Assembly (NCBI GenBank): GCA_015296075.1
Contig: DVDV01000133.1
Span: forward strand, 1-55,598
Source of the DNA: Leptolyngbyaceae cyanobacterium M33_DOE_097
Lineage (GTDB): Bacteria; Cyanobacteriota; Cyanobacteriia; Leptolyngbyales; Leptolyngbyaceae
Reading direction: 5' to 3'
Length of the DNA stretch: 55,598 nt
Position 1 is the stretch's first letter; each line of letters starts with the position of its first letter. Shown here piece after piece: positions 47,786-55,598 of the stretch. Made by a program: the position numbers and the translations under genes. The notes under the pieces are model-generated. The model had not been told where the DNA came from. It searched no databases and saw nothing but the letters and a program-made list of their open reading frames with translations.

Positions 47786-48142
47786 ATGGCTCAGATATTT
47801 GATCCCCTGCCTTCGGATAGTGCCAGCTACATTGTTTGCTGTTACGTCAACGCAACAAGTCGAATTCAGGTTGCTCGCATTACAAATATTCCTAATTGGT
47901 ACTTCGAGCGAGTGGTTTTTCCAGGGCAGCGTCTAGTATTTGAGACTCTACCAGAAGCCATGTTAGAGATTCACTGTGGCATGATGGCGAGTGCAATTCT
48001 CTCAGATACGATTCCTTGCGAGAGCCTGAAGATTTTTGAGGGGGAGCGTGAAGCGGCCTTCGGCGCGGAGGAACAGCGACTTGAGCTGTTAAACGAAGGT
48101 CGGCCAGAAAGCTCGCCAGAGGCTCTAATTGCTTCTTCTTAG
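47786..48142 (+). CDS. DUF1830 protein
   Basis: A 118-residue protein with the family core IVCCYVNATSRIQVARITNIPNWYFERVVFPGQRLVFET (about 16-55), followed by AMLEIHCGM and IPCESLKIFE. DUF1830 proteins are small, soluble and largely cyanobacterial, and no activity is known. The acidic tail after residue ~88 is variable. The ATG at 47786 follows GGCTCCTGGAT; a hairpin with a short T-run lies about 150 nt downstream. Confidence 0.88.
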   Translation: MAQIFDPLPSDSASYIVCCYVNATSRIQVARITNIPNWYFERVVFPGQRLVFETLPEAMLEIHCGMMASAILSDTIPCESLKIFEGEREAAFGAEEQRLELLNEGRPESSPEALIASS

Positions 48143-48293
48143 AGAATTTTGAGATCAAACCATAGGATATTGATTGATTTACAAGTTTTTTTATTAAGCG
48201 CAATCATTGATTTCCCCATCTATTGGTGGTGAAATATTGCATTTAAGCGTTAACTTGCTTGTTTTTTAAGTAGACAACCAAATAGATTGCCAG

Positions 48294-48338
48294 CCCCCTT
48301 GCTACAGAGCTTAAGAAAGCAATGGAACAGGGGGTTTT
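48294..48338 (+). terminator. Terminator between DUF1830 gene and murE
   Basis: CCCCCT (48294-48299) pairs with AGGGGG (48329-48334) with TGCT/AGCA inside (48300-48303, 48318-48321) and TTTT after it. Interrupted stem; it lies between convergent genes. Confidence 0.55.
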
Positions 48339-48350
48339 GACGTATTTGAG

Positions 48351-49862
48351 TTAGCTTTTGCCAGCGAAGCGATCGCCCAAGGCTGCACGGGCCTGTTCGC
48401 GATCGTCAAAGTGAATTTTTTCAGTCCCTAAAATCTGATAGTCTTCATGTCCTTTTCCAGCGATTAGTACCCCATCTCCGGGTTGCGCCATCAAGATCGC
48501 CTGCCGAATTGCGATCGCCCGATCTGCGACAACATCCGGTTCAGCCGGGGCAGAGATACCTGCCATAATGTCGTCTAGAATGCGCTGAGGGTCTTCGGTG
48601 CGGGGGTTGTCAGAGGTGACGATGACGTGATCAGCCAGGTCGGCAGCGATGCGTCCCATTTGGGGCCGTTTGGTGCGATCTCGATCGCCACCACAGCCAA
48701 AGACACAGATCATTTTGCCGTGAATGAAAGGACGAGCTGCCCTTAACAGATTCTCTAAGCTGTCGGGTGTGTGGGCATAATCAACAATCACGCTGATATC
48801 CTGGTCAGCCGAGGTTTGCACCCGCTCCATCCGACCGGGCACCCCGTCGAACTGAGCCAGCGTTTGGGCGAGAAAGTCGAGTTCCAACCCTAAATGCAAC
48901 CCTGCGGCGATCGCGGCCAGCACATTCGATAGGTTGAACTGCCCAACTAGCGGCGAGTTAAAGGGCACCGTGCCTTTTGGGGTATGCAACAGACCACTCA
49001 CGCCATTGGCTGCGTAGGTCAGGTCACTTGTCCACAAATCCGCGCGGCTGTCAGTTGTGCTGTAGCTCCAAACCTGGTTGCGTTCAATCGTCTGGATCAG
49101 CCGTTGACCGTAAGGATCATCCAGATTAATTACAGCTAAACCCTGAAGATAGGCCGGGCTAAACAGCAACGCTTTAGCTGAGAAGTAATCTTCCATGTCT
49201 TTGTGGAAGTCGAGGTGGTCTTGGGTCAGGTTGGTGAAGACAGCCACCTCAAACGGACATCCGAGGACGCGTCCCTGCGCTAGGGCATGAGAGCTAACTT
49301 CCATCACACCCACGTCGCATCCGGCTGACACGGCCTCGGCCAATTGTTGTTGCAGCTCCACCGGAAAGGGAGTCGTGTGAGCCGCTGTTTTTTGGTAGCC
49401 ACGCCAACGGGTGTACAGCGTCCCTAACAGGGCTGGCGTTTGACCTGCTTGTTCAAGGAAGAACTCAATCAAATGCGTTGTCGTCGTTTTGCCATTGGTG
49501 CCAGTGACGCCCACTAACTTAAGTTGTGCCGCAGGGGATTGGTAAAACGTGGAGGCTAACTGAGCGCATGCCTGGGCTAAATCGTCAGCCACAATCAGAC
49601 AAGGAGTGGCAGGTTCACTCGCAGCCCGCTCTTGTGCTTTTGCAAAAGCAGCTGGCGAAACAACCGCCGCGATCGCCCCTGCCTGGATTGCACTCGCCCA
49701 GAAATCACCGCCATCGACCCGTGTACCTGGCATCCCGATAAATAAGTCACCTGGCTTACAGGCCAGAGAATTGGTCGATAACCCTGTTACCTCAGCATTT
49801 AAAGCGGGATGATCAGGCACGGTTGCCTCTGACACGACCGCTAACAACTCACGCAACTGCAT
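48351..49862 (-). CDS. murE: UDP-MurNAc-tripeptide ligase MurE (meso-DAP type)
   Basis: Cytosolic Mur ligase that adds diaminopimelate to UDP-MurNAc-L-Ala-D-Glu. 503 residues with N-terminal UDP-binding domain, ATP loop GVTGTNGKTTTTH (118-130), EVSSHALAQGR and the DNPR motif at 418-421 (SDNPRTEDPQ), which is diagnostic for meso-DAP over lysine. It starts 26 nt behind the thioredoxin-fold gene and may be in its transcript. Links to dapL at 2.5-3.8 kb in the same pathway. Confidence 0.97.
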   Translation of the reverse strand: MQLRELLAVVSEATVPDHPALNAEVTGLSTNSLACKPGDLFIGMPGTRVDGGDFWASAIQAGAIAAVVSPAAFAKAQERAASEPATPCLIVADDLAQACAQLASTFYQSPAAQLKLVGVTGTNGKTTTTHLIEFFLEQAGQTPALLGTLYTRWRGYQKTAAHTTPFPVELQQQLAEAVSAGCDVGVMEVSSHALAQGRVLGCPFEVAVFTNLTQDHLDFHKDMEDYFSAKALLFSPAYLQGLAVINLDDPYGQRLIQTIERNQVWSYSTTDSRADLWTSDLTYAANGVSGLLHTPKGTVPFNSPLVGQFNLSNVLAAIAAGLHLGLELDFLAQTLAQFDGVPGRMERVQTSADQDISVIVDYAHTPDSLENLLRAARPFIHGKMICVFGCGGDRDRTKRPQMGRIAADLADHVIVTSDNPRTEDPQRILDDIMAGISAPAEPDVVADRAIAIRQAILMAQPGDGVLIAGKGHEDYQILGTEKIHFDDREQARAALGDRFAGKS

Positions 49863-49888
49863 CTCAACTCGTCCTCACAAAGTCTCCT

Positions 49889-50224
49889 CTATTGTGGGCG
49901 ATCGCGGTTCAAAAATTTCTGTAACATCTGCTCCAACTGTGCAATTGATGCTCGGGGTGAAGGGCGCGGAATCGGCACCAACGTCTCGGCTGGAACAGGG
50001 ACATTGCTGGCTTCAGTGGCGATCGTGGGTGCGGCTAATGATGATTCGCTTTCTTTTACCCAAAATAAAACCGGAATTTCGTACTGGTAGGCTTGAAACC
50101 AGTCGTCACGGGTGGTGATATCCCGAACTTCTAACTCAATCGGCAGGTTAGGGAGTTGCTCTAACTTTTCTTGTAGTCCTTCACACAGATGGCAACCCGG
50201 CTTGCTGTAGAGAATTAATTGCAT
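49889..50224 (-). CDS. Glutaredoxin-family (thioredoxin-fold) protein
   Basis: A 111-residue protein. The first ~60 residues are a glutaredoxin-like fold with C10-H-L-C13 in YSKPGCHLCEGL and a cis-proline-like EIPVLFW. An Ala/Pro/Val-rich insertion (TEASNVPVPAETLVPIPRPSP) separates it from a C-terminal helix (IAQLEQMLQKFLN). Similar to the DUF836/glutaredoxin-like group. It likely reduces or senses disulfides; its position before murE is probably transcriptional convenience. Confidence 0.82.
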   Translation of the reverse strand: MQLILYSKPGCHLCEGLQEKLEQLPNLPIELEVRDITTRDDWFQAYQYEIPVLFWVKESESSLAAPTIATEASNVPVPAETLVPIPRPSPRASIAQLEQMLQKFLNRDRPQ

Positions 50225-50498
50225 AAATATTATTGACTCCTTGCCTCTTGCGCCGATGCGGTCAAGAGTCTATCGATTTGCGATGAATTACAACGTTTAG
50301 TAACGTGCAGGCAGGCTTAGCTCTTATCTGAAAGCCAATTATAGAGAGGCGTTGATGCTTCGCAGGTGAGCCTCTATCATGCCTGCGCAATTGGGAAAAA
50401 TGTCAACCCCCCGTTAAACAAGTGACTTCAGCGATTCAAATTTGCTCTGGTTTCGGTATGGTAGTAGATGCGAAAACTGACCTCCCTTAACCGGAAAG

Positions 50499-51230
50499 AT
50501 GAACCAATCGACGGAGCCATTGACTCAACCGGCAATTCTAGACCTGAAAAAACTGAATCAAAAGTTTGAAAAGTCACACCCAAAAGATATTCTCGCCTGG
50601 TGTGTAGTCAATATTCCAACCGGATTAGTCCAGACAAGTATCTTCAACGTAGACGATATGGTCATTACTGACCTGCTCTATCGCGCGCTAAGACCCTTTC
50701 ATCCGGTGCCTGTCTTATTTGTCGATACGCTGCACCACTTTCCAGAAACATTGGATCTAGTTGCTGCATCGAAAGAAATTTACAATCTCAATCTCAAGCT
50801 TTATCGCATCCCTAAAGTCAAGAGCCGTGCTGATTTTGCGACTAAATTTGGAGCCGCCCTGTGGGAAACTGACATCGATAAGTTTCATCAAGTGACGAAG
50901 GTTGAGCCGCTCCAGCGAGGGCTGAAGGAACTAGGCGCGATCGCATGGATTACGGGGCGTCGGCGTGACCAGGCCGCAGCTCGGGCAAATATTCCCATTT
51001 TTGAGTTGGATCAGCAGCAACGGTTAAAGGTCAATCCGCTTGCCAATTGGAGCCGGAAAGAGAGCTGGGCGTATGTGTTTGAGCATGACGTGATTTACAA
51101 CGCTCTTCACGATCGCGGTTATCCCAGCATTGGCGATGAGCCGCTCACAACCCCCGTGGCTTCTGGTGAAGAAGAACGGGCGGGGCGTTGGCGTGGTAGC
51201 GATCGCACTGAGTGCGGGATTCATCAGTAA
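50499..51230 (+). CDS. cysH: Phosphoadenylyl-sulfate (PAPS) reductase
   Basis: A 243-residue assimilatory reductase that makes sulfite from PAPS using thioredoxin. FVDTLHHFPETL, GAIAWITGRRRDQAAARANIPIFE, the PLANWS segment and the C-terminal catalytic cysteine C239 in ECGIHQ are all present. The CC...CxxC cluster ligands of APS reductases are missing, so PAPS is the expected substrate. A hairpin terminator follows 31 nt after the stop. Confidence 0.93.
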   Translation: MNQSTEPLTQPAILDLKKLNQKFEKSHPKDILAWCVVNIPTGLVQTSIFNVDDMVITDLLYRALRPFHPVPVLFVDTLHHFPETLDLVAASKEIYNLNLKLYRIPKVKSRADFATKFGAALWETDIDKFHQVTKVEPLQRGLKELGAIAWITGRRRDQAAARANIPIFELDQQQRLKVNPLANWSRKESWAYVFEHDVIYNALHDRGYPSIGDEPLTTPVASGEEERAGRWRGSDRTECGIHQ

Positions 51231-51260
51231 GTTCAGGGTCTCACTAAACTCATACAGATT

Positions 51261-51296
51261 AAGTGTCATAATGCGAGTTGGTTTGTGACACTTTTT
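51261..51296 (+). terminator. cysH Rho-independent terminator
   Basis: AAGTGTCA (51261-51268) and TGACACTT (51286-51293) form a perfect 8-bp stem with a 17-nt loop and end in TTTTT (51292-51296). Confidence 0.8.
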
Positions 51297-51595
51297 CAGT
51301 TGTGCGATCGCGCCGCTTTGCTGGCTCCTTAACAAAAAATACTAAGGATTGTTGCTTGATTGGCGATACGACGGTAAACAATGGCTTGCTTGTTAAGCAG
51401 AGTGATTGGTTTGCTTTAATTCTTTCGACACAAAAGGATTAAGGCTGCTTGTTGGGGATCAAATGAAGGGATACCCTAACTAAATGGCACTGTCTCAGGT
51501 CAAATTAAGCAAAATTTGTATCCGTGAAAAGGCTGTTTTCTGTCAGCATAAGAACTGAAGCTGGCACGCATCGTTACTTTAGTTAGGCGGGATCA
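51297..51595. other. purD upstream region
   Basis: About 300 nt between the cysH terminator and purD. No ORF, repeat or clear promoter pair found; the ribosome site before the purD ATG is weak. Confidence 0.4.
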
Positions 51596-52876
51596 ATGAA
51601 AGTATTGGTGGTTGGGAATGGTGGGCGTGAACATGCACTTGCCTGGAAGCTTTTAGAGTCAGGGAAGGTCAAGCAAGTCATTTGCACACCGGGTAATGGG
51701 GGAACTGCAACTCTACCTCGCTGCCAAAACCTTGCATTAAACGTCAAAGATTTTGAAGGCATTGCCCGCTTTGCCCTCGTCAACAATGTGGCCTTTGTGG
51801 TGGTTGGTCCCGAAGACCCGCTTGCTGCTGGCATTACTGACTTTTTGCAAGAACAAAAGATTGCTGTGTTTGGCCCAGATAAGCTAGGGGCACAAATTGA
51901 AGCCAGCAAAGCGTGGGCAAAAGCCTTGATGCTGGAAGCAAGTATTCCAACGGCGAAGGCGGCGGTGTTTAACAATCGTGAAGCAGCCCAGGCCTATGTC
52001 AAGGCTCAAGGTGCGCCGATTGTTGTAAAGGCTGACGGGCTAGCTGCCGGAAAGGGGGTGACTGTTGCGGATACGGTTGAGGCGGCTGAAGCTGCGATCG
52101 CTGCTGCTTTTGGTGGGCAATTTGGCGCGGCGGGTAAGACGGTCGTGATTGAGGAATGCCTTACCGGTCAAGAAGTCTCGGTGCTAGCCGTAACCGATGG
52201 CATTACGATTCGTCCCCTGTTGCCAGCTCAAGACCATAAGCGAATTGGGGAGAATGATACGGGTGCTAACACGGGTGGTATGGGTGCCTATGCCCCAGCT
52301 CCACTGGTGAGTCCGGCGATGATGCAACGCATTCAGGATGAGATCCTAGAACCTGCGATCGCGATTTTGCGCAAGAAAGGGATTGATTATCGCGGTGTTC
52401 TCTACGCTGGCTTGATGATTACCCCGGCAGGTGACCCAAAAGTGATCGAGTTTAACTGTCGCTTTGGCGATCCTGAAACGCAGGTGGTCTTGCCATTGCT
52501 CCACACGCCTCTAGAAGACATTATGCTGGCGTGTATCAAGCAGCGTCTGGCTGACTTGCCTGAGTTTGAGTGGAAGACAGGAACCTGTGCCTGTGTGGTG
52601 GCTGCGTCAGAGGGATATCCTGACATTTACAAAAAAGGCGCGCCGATTACAGGAATTGAAGCGGCTGAGAGTAGTGGGGCGTTTGTGTTTCAGGCGGGTA
52701 CGCAAGCAAAACCCCAAGGGTTACTCACCGATGGTGGTCGCGTCTTAGGTGTTTCAGCGATCGGGGAAGGATTTGACCACGCGTTTGAGCAAGCTTATGC
52801 TGCGTTGAGCCAAATTTACTTTGATGGAATGTACTTTCGGCGCGATATTGGGCATCAAGTACGCACCATCCGTTAG
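51596..52876 (+). CDS. purD: Phosphoribosylamine-glycine ligase PurD
   Basis: ATP-grasp enzyme joining 5-phosphoribosylamine and glycine in purine synthesis. 426 residues, with N-terminal KVLVVGNGGREHALAWKL, the GPEDPLAAGITDFL block, ATP-grasp loop PIVVKADGLAAGKGVTVAD, LPAQDHKRIGENDTGANTGGMGAYAPAP and the metal-binding EFNCRFGDPETQVVLPLL. A complete, standard gene. It is 195 nt upstream of the sensor kinase on the same strand. Confidence 0.97.
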   Translation: MKVLVVGNGGREHALAWKLLESGKVKQVICTPGNGGTATLPRCQNLALNVKDFEGIARFALVNNVAFVVVGPEDPLAAGITDFLQEQKIAVFGPDKLGAQIEASKAWAKALMLEASIPTAKAAVFNNREAAQAYVKAQGAPIVVKADGLAAGKGVTVADTVEAAEAAIAAAFGGQFGAAGKTVVIEECLTGQEVSVLAVTDGITIRPLLPAQDHKRIGENDTGANTGGMGAYAPAPLVSPAMMQRIQDEILEPAIAILRKKGIDYRGVLYAGLMITPAGDPKVIEFNCRFGDPETQVVLPLLHTPLEDIMLACIKQRLADLPEFEWKTGTCACVVAASEGYPDIYKKGAPITGIEAAESSGAFVFQAGTQAKPQGLLTDGGRVLGVSAIGEGFDHAFEQAYAALSQIYFDGMYFRRDIGHQVRTIR

Positions 52877-53071
52877 AACGGCGATTGAGGAATATCCTAA
52901 AATAACGAAAGACACTTACAAGCCATGAAAGGTTTTGCTTGAATCCGTTGGTTTCAAATGCATGGATTTCTAGATGAAGACTGTACTTTGGAAAGAGATG
53001 GATTCTTCTCTAGAAACTGTGCCGCATTGCTCTGGTGGATTGTTGATTGTTTTACTTTTTAGGATAAGTGC

Positions 53072-55138
53072 TTGATTGCCTTGCTTGCTAACCTCCGACA
53101 GATAATTGCAAATTGGTGGTCAGAGTTTACCCTCCAGACTAAGCTCATGGCGATCGCAACCCTAGTGGTTTCGCTCGTGATGAGTGGCTTAACTTTCTGG
53201 GCGGTGAATACGATTCAGCAGGATGCTCGCTTGAATGACACCCGCTTTGGTCGTGACTTGGGGCTGTTGCTGGCGGCCAACGTTGCGCCACTGCTGGGCG
53301 AAGACCAACGGACTGAGTTGGCTCGCTTCTCCCATAATTTCTACAGCAGCACATCGAGCCTGCGTTACATTCTCTACGCCGACGAAGAAGGCAACATTTT
53401 TTACGGCATCCCGTTCTCAGAGTCAGAAGTGCAAAACTCGCTGACCATTCGCCGCAAAATCAACCTCCCTGACGACTACGGGCAAAATCTAGAGCAACCG
53501 ATGGTGCGCCAGCACATCACACCCGATGGGGAAGTGACCGATGTGTTTGTTCCCCTTTACTACAACAATCAGTATCGGGGCGTTTTGGCGATCGGCACTA
53601 ATCCCAACCCAACAGTTGTGACCTCATCGCACCTGACACGCGATGTCACCGTGGCTGTATTTGTCTCCATCTGGGTGATGGTAATCCTGGGGGCTGTCTT
53701 TAACGCTTTGACCATTACTCGACCGATTAAGGAATTGTTGGTTGGGGTGAAAAACATTGCATCGGGTAACTTTAAGCAGCGCGTCGATTTGCCCTTTGGT
53801 GGTGAACTGGGCGAGTTAATTCTCAGCTTCAACGAGATGGCCGAAAGGTTAGAGCGCTATGAAGAGCAAAACATTGAGGAGTTGACCTCTGAGAAGGCGA
53901 AGCTCGAAACTCTCGTGGCAACGATCGCTGATGGAGCCGTGTTGATCGACACGGAGATGCAAGTGATCTTGACGAATCCGACGGCGCGGCGCTTGTTTGG
54001 TTGGGAGGGACAGGCGATCGATGGTCAGAATTTGCTACACCTGTTGCCTAGTCCGATTTTGACGGAAGTGACACGGCCACTCTATCAAATCATCAAGGGT
54101 GAGCTAAAAGAAGGGGCTGAGTTTCGGATTGCTCTGCCAGAACCCAATGAGCGAACCGTCAGAATCCTACTGACAACGGTTTTGGATGCCACTCGTGAAA
54201 GTGTGCGAGGCATTGCCATCACGGTGCAAGATATTACGCGTGAAGCAGAACTCAACGAGGCCAAAAGTCACTTTATTAGCAACGTCTCCCATGAGCTACG
54301 GACTCCGCTGTTCAACATCAAGTCCTTTATTGAGACGCTCTATGAGTACGGTGAAGACTTGGGCGATGCTGAGCGCCGTGAGTTTTTAGAAACGGCGAAC
54401 CGAGAAACCGATCGCTTGACGCGTCTGGTGAACGACGTACTCGATCTCTCTCGCCTTGAGTCTCACCGTGCTTACACCATGGAAGCGGTCGATTTGGCAC
54501 AACCGATTGAGCAGACTTTACGCACGTATCAACTTAACGCACGTGATAAAGGGATTGAGCTAATTCAAGAAGTCAGCCCCAACTTGCCCCCTGTGATTGG
54601 ACACTACGACCTGCTACTGCAAGTCTTTACGAACCTGGTGGGCAATGCGCTGAAGTTTACCCTTTCGGGTGGCAAAGTAGCGATTCGCGCCTACCCGTTA
54701 GAGCATACCAATACAACGTGTGCAGTTCAGGTGGGGCAGGGCAGTCAATTTTTATGCCCCCCTCTCGAAGACGATTTTGTCAGTAATGGCACATTGAGTT
54801 TGCAAGCGATTAAGAAAGTGCGGGTTGAGGTGGCTGACACAGGTATTGGCATTGCGCAGGAAGACCAAAAAGCGATTTTTGATCGGTTTTTCCGGGTTGA
54901 AAATCGGGTTCACACCTTAGAAGGGACGGGTTTGGGCCTGTCGATTGTGCGCAACATCATTGAAAAACATCATAGCCAGGTTCACTTAGTCAGTGAGGTG
55001 GGCATAGGCACTACTTTTTGGTTTGATTTGACAATTTTTCAAGAGGTTCCTCCCCCTGAAGGAAATGCCCGCTCGGCTGAAAATGCGGGTGTGCCGCCTC
55101 AACCAGCAGAAACTAAAGTCTCAGTAATTTCTTCTTAG
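53072..55138 (+). CDS. nblS: Sensor histidine kinase NblS/Hik33 type
   Basis: A 688-residue membrane kinase with the Hik33/NblS architecture: TM1 (about 26-46), an extracytoplasmic sensor loop (about 50-190), TM2 (about 190-213), HAMP (about 213-268), a PAS domain (about 275-390), HisKA with H407 in SNVSHELRTP, and HATPase with NLVGNALKFT, DTGIGI and GTGLGLSIV. Family members, often with regulator RpaB, respond to high light, cold, redox and nutrient stress and control phycobilisome breakdown genes. The TTG at 53072 has AGGA at 53061-53064; the next Met is residue 26, inside TM1, so a TTG start is well supported. Confidence 0.92.
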   Translation: MIALLANLRQIIANWWSEFTLQTKLMAIATLVVSLVMSGLTFWAVNTIQQDARLNDTRFGRDLGLLLAANVAPLLGEDQRTELARFSHNFYSSTSSLRYILYADEEGNIFYGIPFSESEVQNSLTIRRKINLPDDYGQNLEQPMVRQHITPDGEVTDVFVPLYYNNQYRGVLAIGTNPNPTVVTSSHLTRDVTVAVFVSIWVMVILGAVFNALTITRPIKELLVGVKNIASGNFKQRVDLPFGGELGELILSFNEMAERLERYEEQNIEELTSEKAKLETLVATIADGAVLIDTEMQVILTNPTARRLFGWEGQAIDGQNLLHLLPSPILTEVTRPLYQIIKGELKEGAEFRIALPEPNERTVRILLTTVLDATRESVRGIAITVQDITREAELNEAKSHFISNVSHELRTPLFNIKSFIETLYEYGEDLGDAERREFLETANRETDRLTRLVNDVLDLSRLESHRAYTMEAVDLAQPIEQTLRTYQLNARDKGIELIQEVSPNLPPVIGHYDLLLQVFTNLVGNALKFTLSGGKVAIRAYPLEHTNTTCAVQVGQGSQFLCPPLEDDFVSNGTLSLQAIKKVRVEVADTGIGIAQEDQKAIFDRFFRVENRVHTLEGTGLGLSIVRNIIEKHHSQVHLVSEVGIGTTFWFDLTIFQEVPPPEGNARSAENAGVPPQPAETKVSVISS

Positions 55139-55505
55139 GCTGCGATCGCAGGTTGGGAGCAGTAGGAGTGGTGCTTTGTGATCCCAAACAAACAATAAAA
55201 ATTGCTAAAAATAGCGCCAGATTGTAAGACAGTTTCTTTACTGATCGGAAAAAATCAGCTCGCTTTTGTATTCGATTAAACTTCTGAATCGAAGTGACTG
55301 AGTCGATCTACATTCAAAACCGATTCTATCAACAGAAAAGATTCATCTTTTCAAGCAGTCATCAATCGCAGCGGCTAATGCAAAGAAGCTTAATGCTTTT
55401 TCTAGAAAATTTAACAAAAGCTAAGATTTTCGCGAATGTGTGCGTAGTAAAAATAAATGTAATTGCTCAACTAGGTTGACTTGATGCAGTCTCAAGGAGA
55501 GGATG
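55139..55505. other. Gap between nblS and the transposase start
   Basis: Holds nothing I can support as a gene. A short ORF at 55294-55479 has no ribosome site. The palindrome CTGCGATCGCAG at 55139-55150 includes a HIP1 site. Confidence 0.4.
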
Positions 55506-55598
55506 GTAAGCTTTTGGCATGAAAGAACTGCCCCCTCTAAATGGACTGAGCCACGCGGAGAAGGATGCCCTGATTCAAGGGCTGTGGCAAGAGCTGCA
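55506..55598 (+). mobile_element. Left edge of a possible IS66-family element (truncated by window)
   Basis: An ORF begins at ATG 55519 and runs off the window after 26 codons: MKELPPLNGLSHAEKDALI, then QGLWQEL. This resembles the N-terminus of IS66-type transposases (TnpC), which begin KELP-x-L with SHxEKD-LI. GTAAGC lies just before it (55506-55511), as expected for an IS66 left inverted repeat, and GAGAGGA precedes as a ribosome site. The assignment rests on 26 residues, so it is tentative. Confidence 0.5.

Overview
This window is a piece of a cyanobacterial chromosome. Evidence: the HIP1 octamer GCGATCGC recurs dozens of times; photosynthesis genes are present (psbV, psbV2, petE and a petL-like gene), as are a flavodiiron protein of the cyanobacterial type, an NblS/Hik33 sensor kinase and LL-diaminopimelate aminotransferase; and there are several protein families I know mainly from cyanobacteria (DUF3747, DUF1830, a LabA-like NYN protein). 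I cannot name the genus from sequence alone. Most genes are single housekeeping genes on alternating strands with short operons. I saw no tRNA, rRNA, CRISPR array or complete insertion sequence.

Layout. 0-10 kb: hemE, an NAD-dependent epimerase, dapL, a 47-residue membrane peptide, a STAS protein, an ABC ATPase, a TVP38-type membrane protein, a secreted DUF3747 protein, an HtpX-type protease, a VanZ-like protein and DUF2721. 10-20 kb: gyrA with a strong terminator, an aspartate-type aminotransferase, acylphosphatase, a flavodiiron protein lacking most canonical iron ligands, a RelE/ParE-type toxin-antitoxin pair with a third overlapping ORF, and ligA. 20-30 kb: a coiled-coil protein with 33-bp repeats, a divergent transketolase-like enzyme, a class III nucleotidyl cyclase with a fourfold repeated helical domain overlapping a pentapeptide-repeat gene, aroB, a petL-like gene, and coaD with a coiled-coil gene that overlaps it by 109 nt. 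30-42 kb: a TPR protein, a bipartite hypothetical protein, an alpha/beta hydrolase converging on a second gyrA/parC-like gene, a CheY-like regulator, larE, the psbV-psbV2-petE cluster, a structured intergenic region that may encode a small RNA, gatB and a methyltransferase. 42-55.6 kb: NYN protein, an ilvE-type aminotransferase with a methyltransferase, a B12/radical SAM enzyme with a betaine-type ABC ATPase, DUF1830, a thioredoxin-fold protein with murE, cysH, purD, nblS/hik33 and the first codons of an IS66-like transposase cut by the window edge.

Functional links. dapL and murE lie at two steps of the route that puts diaminopimelate into peptidoglycan. psbV, psbV2 and petE are lumenal electron-transfer proteins; the flavodiiron protein and NblS/Hik33 belong to light and redox stress handling. 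gyrA and its paralogue supply two type IIA topoisomerase A subunits.

The best candidates for something undescribed are the cyclase/pentapeptide operon with its repeated domain (23-26.3 kb), the minus-strand RNA candidate near 39.3-39.46 kb, a 22-bp inverted repeat behind hemE, and three promoter-proximal dyads (4120, 22920 and 31769). All are inferences from sequence and none was tested against a database.
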